Source of the DNA: Acidimicrobiaceae bacterium
GTDB lineage: Bacteria > Actinomycetota > Acidimicrobiia > Acidimicrobiales > RAAP-2
Direction of reading: 5' to 3'
Assembly (NCBI GenBank): GCA_947455165.1
Contig: CANGMP010000001.1
Span: 1-64,000 of the forward strand
Length of the DNA: 64,000 bases
Both the position numbers and the translations under genes were made by a program. The first letter of the stretch is position 1; the number at the start of each line of letters is the position of its first letter. Of this stretch, positions 58,301-64,000 are shown in pieces. The notes beneath the pieces were generated by a model that made no database searches, had not been told where the DNA came from, and was given only the letters and a program-made list of their open reading frames with translations.

Positions 58301-60271
58301 GTGAAAAGCTTCGACCCCGACGAGGAGTTCCCCTACGTCGAACCGGCCGAAGATGGTGGCATATTTCTCGATGACGACCTCATCGAAGTCTCCGCCGAAG
58401 CCACGCTGGACCTCCTGGAATCGATCGCCGCCGCCCTACCTGGTGGGGGTGAAAGTCGTGAAGGACAACAGCAGATGGCCGGTGCAGTCGCGGCCGCTCT
58501 TTCGCGCAAGCGTCACCTGATTGTCGAAGCCGGTACCGGCGTTGGCAAGTCCCTCGCCTACCTGACGCCGGTAGCCCTGTCGGGGCGTCGCACCGTCATT
58601 GCTACGGCCACCAAAAACCTGCAAGACCAGTTGGCTGCCAAGGATGCGCCGTTGGTGGCCGCCAGGGCACCCGGACTTCGGACGGCGGTGCTGAAGGGTC
58701 GAAGCAACTACTTCTGCCTGCAGCGAGCCGAAGAGGTCGGCCCGGCCGGCGGTCAGGCCAGTTTCGACGATGACGCCGAGGTTCCCAAGACCATGGTCGA
58801 CCAAGTGCGTCGAATTATGGACTGGGCCGAAGAGACCTCCACTGGTGAACGAGACGAGCTCCCCTTTGAGGTAGATGAGCGGGCATGGCGCACCGTTTCG
58901 GTGACGCCGCAACAGTGTCTCGGCCGAATGCAGTGCAAATTCGGCGAGGAGTGCTTTGCCGAAAAGGCGCGTGAGCGGGCTGCGTCATCGGACATCATCA
59001 TCGTAAACACGGCGCTCTACGGCGCCCACCTCGCTACCGACGGCAATATTCTTCCGACACACGACGTCGTCATCTTTGACGAAGCTCACGAGGTCCAAGA
59101 CATTCTGGCCCGCCTCCTCGGCACCAGCATCGAGCCATCTCGCATCCGCGCTACCGCCGGGCTGGTGCGCCAAGCGCTGCCCCCGTCGCAGCGAGATGAC
59201 ATCAAGCCCCTCACAGACGCCGCCGACCAGCTGAGTGATCAGCTCGACCTCGCCGTCGAGCTCGGGGTCGTCGAAGGACTCACTCCTGAGCTCACCCTCA
59301 CTCTCGGCAACATCGGTGCGCTGTTGAATGCCTTGCAGACAGCCGTCAAGCCATCGGGTGCAGACGCCGCCACCGAAGCGCGACGAATTCGCGCGACTCA
59401 GGCCATAACGCACCTCCTCGGTGACCTCGACCGCCTCGTCAAGCTCGGCGCCGACGAACTGATCTGGATCTCTAAAGAAGGCACGGAGACCATCATCAAC
59501 TTGTCGCTCATTACGGTCGGTGACATCTTGCGTGAATCACTCTGGCCCAGCGTGACGGCCATCTTCACCAGTGCCACCATTCCCGACACCCTGTCAAAGA
59601 ACCTCGGACTGCCGACCGACCAGACCGACATTCTGAATGTGCAGAGCCCCTTTGACTACCCCAACAATGCACTGCTCTACGTGGCCAAACATCTTCCCGA
59701 CCGCAAGGACGAAACGACGTACACGCCCAAGATGATTGACGAACTCGTCACCCTCATCGAGGCGGCCGGCGGCCGGACATTGGCCCTCTTTACCAACCGG
59801 CGGTACATGGAGTCCGTGGCCGCCGAAGTGGCCAAGCGAATCGACACACCGGTCCTCGTCCAGGGCGATCGAGCCAAGGCCAAACTGCTCGACATGTTCC
59901 GCTCCGACGAGTCGGCCAGCCTCTTTGCGGTGGCTTCGTTTTGGCAAGGGGTCGACGTTCCCGGAAAGTCTCTTTCGCTCGTGACCGTCGATCGACTGCC
60001 GTTCCAACCACCCACCGATCCCGTCGGTAAAGCGCGTCGCGAACGGGCAGGCGACCGCGGTTTTTACGAGGTCGATCTCCCTCGGGCCACGATGATGCTG
60101 GCTCAGGGCGCGGGGCGACTTATTCGAAGCGCCGAAGATCGCGGCGTGGTGGCCGTCTTTGACAACCGGTTAGCGACCGCCACGTATCGACACCAAATCC
60201 TCAAGCGCCTCCCGCCCATGAAGCGGACCGTCACCATAAACGACTGCGTCGACTTCTTAAAAACGATTTAG
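58301..60271 (+). CDS. DinG-family Fe-S DNA helicase
   Basis: VEAGTGVGKSLAYLTP; Cys set (NYFC...QQCLGRMQCKFGEECF); DEAH. Confidence 0.95.
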   Translation: MKSFDPDEEFPYVEPAEDGGIFLDDDLIEVSAEATLDLLESIAAALPGGGESREGQQQMAGAVAAALSRKRHLIVEAGTGVGKSLAYLTPVALSGRRTVIATATKNLQDQLAAKDAPLVAARAPGLRTAVLKGRSNYFCLQRAEEVGPAGGQASFDDDAEVPKTMVDQVRRIMDWAEETSTGERDELPFEVDERAWRTVSVTPQQCLGRMQCKFGEECFAEKARERAASSDIIIVNTALYGAHLATDGNILPTHDVVIFDEAHEVQDILARLLGTSIEPSRIRATAGLVRQALPPSQRDDIKPLTDAADQLSDQLDLAVELGVVEGLTPELTLTLGNIGALLNALQTAVKPSGADAATEARRIRATQAITHLLGDLDRLVKLGADELIWISKEGTETIINLSLITVGDILRESLWPSVTAIFTSATIPDTLSKNLGLPTDQTDILNVQSPFDYPNNALLYVAKHLPDRKDETTYTPKMIDELVTLIEAAGGRTLALFTNRRYMESVAAEVAKRIDTPVLVQGDRAKAKLLDMFRSDESASLFAVASFWQGVDVPGKSLSLVTVDRLPFQPPTDPVGKARRERAGDRGFYEVDLPRATMMLAQGAGRLIRSAEDRGVVAVFDNRLATATYRHQILKRLPPMKRTVTINDCVDFLKTI

Positions 60272-60726
60272 AAGTAGTCGAGGCCAATTTCGTCGGCCCA
60301 CCGTGGCGCAACAACCTCGCCCCGCGGTCCGTTCCAGCGAAATACGGGCTTAATGTCCAATACCGGAGTGCCGTCAACTCCATCGAGCCCTTGAACAAAC
60401 AGCGTTCGGCCGTCAATTCGTTCGAGTCGAGCGATTGAGACCAAAAGACGATTCGGACGATCTTTGTTCCGTTGAGCGAAGATTCCAACATTCGGCCACT
60501 CGGCATTGCCACGTGGATGGCGCCGCCAAGGCGCAGGGGGAACCTCGGCAGCCCGGTCGGCTACGAGCACGAACTCCAGGTGGCTGAACTGCTCTAACCC
60601 AATTAGGGCTTCACTCGGAACATCGTCGTCCAGCTCGACGGTAGTGGACACGCCGTCCCACTGGTCATCAAGCAGCTCGACTCGTAAACTTCGAACCCAG
60701 GCAACCGGCCGCAGCTCGAAAACCAT
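60268..60726 (-). CDS. TrmO/TsaA-family tRNA methyltransferase
   Basis: NVGIFAQRNKDRPNRLLVSIARLERIDGRTLFVQGLDGVDGTPVLDIKP. Confidence 0.88.
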   Translation of the reverse strand: MVFELRPVAWVRSLRVELLDDQWDGVSTTVELDDDVPSEALIGLEQFSHLEFVLVADRAAEVPPAPWRRHPRGNAEWPNVGIFAQRNKDRPNRLLVSIARLERIDGRTLFVQGLDGVDGTPVLDIKPVFRWNGPRGEVVAPRWADEIGLDYF

Positions 60727-61628
60727 TAGTAACCCAATCGGTCCAGTACGTCGTTGCGCTGCTGCCAGCCCGGCTCGACCCGAACGCGAAGTTCCAAGAA
60801 AGCACCTTCGGGCATCTGCTTGCGAACCTCTGTACCAACGTCCTTCAAAATCAGACCACCCTTGCCGATGACCATTCCCTTTTGGGAGTCACGCTCGACA
60901 AGGATCTCGACCGTGACATTCGGCCATTCAAAGTTGGAAACTCGGCAGTGGATGGAGTGGGGAATCTCTTCGCGCATCTTGCGGAAGAGTTGCTCGCGAA
61001 CCAACTCGGCGATGTATTCGGCCTCGGGGATATCCGACACTTCATCCTCAGGGTAGAAGAAGGGGCCGTCGGGCATCCGTGCTGCGACGAAGTTCACGAA
61101 TTCCGGCACGCCTCGACCGATCTTGGCCGAAAGTGGGAAGAACTCAACCCGTGTAGCGGCGGCCTGGGCGTTTAACTTGTCGGCGAGCTCATCGATCACC
61201 TTGGAAGCAGCCAGAAGGTGCTTGGCAATCTCTTCGTGTGGCGTTCGGTCAATCTTGTTCACCAGCACAATGGGAGCGGGCCCGTGGGCACCACAGGCCT
61301 CGAGCATGGCGCTCAACACCTGGCGATCACCGGGCCCGATTTCACCACGAGCTTCAATCACTGCGACCACCACGTCAACGCCTGAGGCGGAGGAGCGGGC
61401 CGTGTTGTTCATTCGACCACCCAGTGTTGACTTCGGGCGGTGAATGCCCGGCGTGTCAACGAAGATGATCTGCGTTTCATCCTCGGTCCAGATACCCCGC
61501 ACTGCGTTGCGCGTGGTGTGCGGAGTCGACGAGGTGATGGAAACTTTGGCCCCAACGATGGCGTTGAGGAGGGTCGACTTTCCAACATTGGGTCGCCCGA
61601 GGATGGCGACAAATCCCGACTTGGTCAC
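60726..61628 (-). CDS. era: GTPase Era
   Basis: ILGRPNVGKSTLLNAIVGAKVSITSSTPHTTR; VNKID; C-terminal KH. Confidence 0.97.
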   Translation of the reverse strand: MTKSGFVAILGRPNVGKSTLLNAIVGAKVSITSSTPHTTRNAVRGIWTEDETQIIFVDTPGIHRPKSTLGGRMNNTARSSASGVDVVVAVIEARGEIGPGDRQVLSAMLEACGAHGPAPIVLVNKIDRTPHEEIAKHLLAASKVIDELADKLNAQAAATRVEFFPLSAKIGRGVPEFVNFVAARMPDGPFFYPEDEVSDIPEAEYIAELVREQLFRKMREEIPHSIHCRVSNFEWPNVTVEILVERDSQKGMVIGKGGLILKDVGTEVRKQMPEGAFLELRVRVEPGWQQRNDVLDRLGY

Positions 61629-62917
61629 GAGGGGTCTGCGGTCAGCAGAATAGAAACTTGCTCAATGCGGTGGCGATCCATCTTGTCCACCGTAATTGAG
61701 TAGTGGTCCGCTTCGAAAACGTCGCCCACTTCTGGTACCCCGCCCGAGAGATCGAGCACGAGGCCAGCCACGGTGTCGTAGTTGCCCGTTGGTAGGTCGA
61801 GTTGGAACTTGGTATTGACGTCGTCAATATTCAGGCGAGCATTCACGATGCGAGGCCACGTCAGCTCGACGTTCTCATCCACATCGACTTCGGGTGACTC
61901 GTCGTCGTGTTCATCGATAATCTGTCCGACGACTTCTTCCAGGACGTCCTCGAGTGTGACGATGCCCGCAGTCGACCCGTATTCATCAACGACAATAAAG
62001 AGGTGCTTCTTGGCCTTACGGAAGTTTTGGAGAAGGGAGTCGACTTTGCGGGTTTCCGGGATGAAGTTGGGTTCGTCCAGCGTGACTTCGGCGAGCTTCT
62101 TGTCGGCGTTGCCTCTCTTTATTTCCTTTAAGAGGCCACGCAAGTTGACGACTCCGACGATGTCGTCAATGTCTTCGCCCAGTACCGGAAAGCGGCTTCG
62201 GCCTTCGGCTACGGCGCAGTCCAGAGCTTCTTGTACCGTCTGATCCGACCGGACCGTCAGCATGTCGATACGGGGCATCATGATTTCACGCACAATCGTG
62301 TCGCCCATGAGCAGCATCGAACGAATGAAGTCACGCTCACGAATATCAATTGAGTCATCCGAGTGGGCCACGGTCGCCATGGCGATAATTTCCGATTCAG
62401 TTACCTTGTGACTGTCGTCGGGGTTACCAAAGGGCTTCAGGACAAGGTGGGCCAAGCTGAGCAAGACCATTGAGATCCACTTGATGGGCCAAAAGCGCAG
62501 GATGACTTCAATAATCGGAGCTGCCAGTAGTGCGGAACTGTCGCCGTGCATAACGGCAAAATTCTTAGGAATCGCTTCGAAGATGACGAAGATGACAATG
62601 ACTTCCAGCGCCGTGGCTACAGCCAAACCAGCGGCGCCGAACTGGTGCTCGGCCAACACACCGACCAGGGTCGCCGAGACCAGCTGGCAGACCAAGATCA
62701 AGAGCAGCAGTGGATTGAGGAACTTGTCTGGTGACACTGCCAAGCGCTCCAGCGCGGCCGCGCCTCGACGCTTTTCGTCGTGCAGGGCCGCAGCCTTGCT
62801 GCGCGACATGCGAACGAGTGCTGTTTCGGCCAGGGCAAAAAACCCGGACAGGGTGAGAAGAATCATGACCGTCAACAACAACGTGGTGTCGACCGTCCTC
62901 CAGGCAGCAGCAATCAC
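61625..62917 (-). CDS. CNNM/CorC-HlyC family transporter/hemolysin-like protein
   Basis: DUF21 TM domain, CBS pair, CorC_HlyC C-terminal domain (RFPVLGEDIDDIVGVVNLRGLL, VVDEYGSTAGIVTLEDVLEEVVGQI). Confidence 0.94.
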   Translation of the reverse strand: MIAAAWRTVDTTLLLTVMILLTLSGFFALAETALVRMSRSKAAALHDEKRRGAAALERLAVSPDKFLNPLLLLILVCQLVSATLVGVLAEHQFGAAGLAVATALEVIVIFVIFEAIPKNFAVMHGDSSALLAAPIIEVILRFWPIKWISMVLLSLAHLVLKPFGNPDDSHKVTESEIIAMATVAHSDDSIDIRERDFIRSMLLMGDTIVREIMMPRIDMLTVRSDQTVQEALDCAVAEGRSRFPVLGEDIDDIVGVVNLRGLLKEIKRGNADKKLAEVTLDEPNFIPETRKVDSLLQNFRKAKKHLFIVVDEYGSTAGIVTLEDVLEEVVGQIIDEHDDESPEVDVDENVELTWPRIVNARLNIDDVNTKFQLDLPTGNYDTVAGLVLDLSGGVPEVGDVFEADHYSITVDKMDRHRIEQVSILLTADPS

Positions 62918-63423
62918 TTAACAATCCTTAGTCGGTAGTAGCGATTCAAAATCTCTTGTTCGCGCGCTTCCATGCGCTCAGCTTCTTCATCGATCATGTG
63001 ATCCCACCCCAAGAGGTGGAGAACGCCGTGCACGACGAGGAGGGCGATTTCATCTTCGAAGGTCACTTCGTGGTCAACGGCATTTCGTTCCGCTACCGAT
63101 GGGCAGATAACGATGTCGCCAACGAGTTGCGGGATCTCGGGGACGAGTTGCTCCCCCGGTCCCGTGCCGCCCGCGTCAGGGAAGCGTCCAGCGAAGAGGG
63201 GTTCGTCGTCGATTGGGAAACTGAGTACGTCGGTTGGTCCTGACTTACCCATGAACCGCTCGTTGAGATCGGCGATTGTGGCTTCGTCAGCAAAGATCAG
63301 AGATACTTCGGCGGCTCCGCGAACTCCTTCTTCACGAAGAGCGGCTTCGGCCAATGTCGACCACTTGGCAATATCCATGACGACGTAGTCCTGCTCGTCA
63401 GTTACGAAGAGATCAATGCTCAT
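62914..63423 (-). CDS. ybeY: Endoribonuclease YbeY
   Basis: [25 protein letters not shown]. Confidence 0.96.
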   Translation of the reverse strand: MSIDLFVTDEQDYVVMDIAKWSTLAEAALREEGVRGAAEVSLIFADEATIADLNERFMGKSGPTDVLSFPIDDEPLFAGRFPDAGGTGPGEQLVPEIPQLVGDIVICPSVAERNAVDHEVTFEDEIALLVVHGVLHLLGWDHMIDEEAERMEAREQEILNRYYRLRIVK

Positions 63424-64000
63424 GAGGAGTGTCGGTCGTAGGCAGCCACAATGTCGGCCACAATCTTGGCACGAACGACGTCCCGAGCAGTGAGATGGAT
63501 GAAACTGACACTCTCAACGCCTTCGAGAATCTTTTCGACTTGACTCAGGCCACTTCGACCGCCGCCGAGGTCGACCTGGGTGAGGTCGCCCGTAACAACG
63601 GCCTTGGAGCCGTAGCCAATGCGCGTTAGGAACATTTTCATCTGTTCGGGAGTGGTGTTCTGGGCTTCATCAAGGATGATGAACGAGTCGTTCAAGGTGC
63701 GCCCACGCATAAAGGCGAGTGGCGCCACTTCGATGGTCCCCTTCTCCAAGAGTCGCATCGTGCCTTCCGGCCCAAGCATTTCGTAGAGAGCGTCATAGAG
63801 GGGGCGTAAATATGGATCGACCTTGGCCATGAGGTCACCGGGTAAGAAGCCGAGACGTTCTCCGGCCTCAACGGCTGGGCGGGTGAGAACGATTCGCTGA
63901 ACCTGACGGTGCTGGAGCGCCTGTACGGCCGCGGCTACTGCGAGGTAGCTCTTGCCGGTACCAGCGGGGCCGATTCCGAAGGTGACGGTCGACGTGGCGA
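63420..64000 (-). CDS. phoH: PhoH-family ATPase, 5' end beyond the window
   Basis: Frame open to the window edge: [56 protein letters not shown]... Confidence 0.95.
   Translation of the reverse strand, partial: ATSTVTFGIGPAGTGKSYLAVAAAVQALQHRQVQRIVLTRPAVEAGERLGFLPGDLMAKVDPYLRPLYDALYEMLGPEGTMRLLEKGTIEVAPLAFMRGRTLNDSFIILDEAQNTTPEQMKMFLTRIGYGSKAVVTGDLTQVDLGGGRSGLSQVEKILEGVESVSFIHLTARDVVRAKIVADIVAAYDRHSS

Overview
The window is a 64 kb, high-GC, densely coded chromosomal segment. It looks actinobacterial, possibly Acidimicrobiia-like (inference from DUF2469, DAK2, GTP-PEPCK and the gene order; not verifiable here). Most of it is housekeeping: rplS-trmD-rimM-KH-rpsP-ffh-ftsY-smc, mutM-rnc-acpP-plsX-rpmF, coaD-rsmD, recG, rpmB, thiL, pckG, met8-cobA-siroheme reductase, dnaG, glyS, hemW, phr, recO, uppS, dinG, trmO, era, corC, ybeY and phoH, plus two tRNAs. 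No rRNA, CRISPR array, transposase, integrase or prophage module was seen. Accessory content of interest: (1) a pentameric ligand-gated ion channel (Cys-loop superfamily) homolog at 49.8 kb; (2) repeated acyltransferase-3 / SGNH modules, fused at 0-1.9 kb and split into separate genes at 35-38.4 kb and 43.1-45.4 kb; (3) a glycine-rich secreted protein with Thr/Pro tandem repeats and a C-terminal LPHTG anchor; (4) an EfeO-EfeB pair without EfeU; (5) a TauD/siroheme-reductase divergon with an Rrf2/IscR-like operator candidate; (6) a secreted beta-helix protein; (7) a possible frame-split zinc-ribbon/TM small gene. Two genome-architecture patterns also stand out: many transcription-unit heads carry a TANNNT hexamer 6-9 nt before the start codon (leaderless mRNAs), and five convergent gene pairs share exactly 4 nt of interlocked stop codons.
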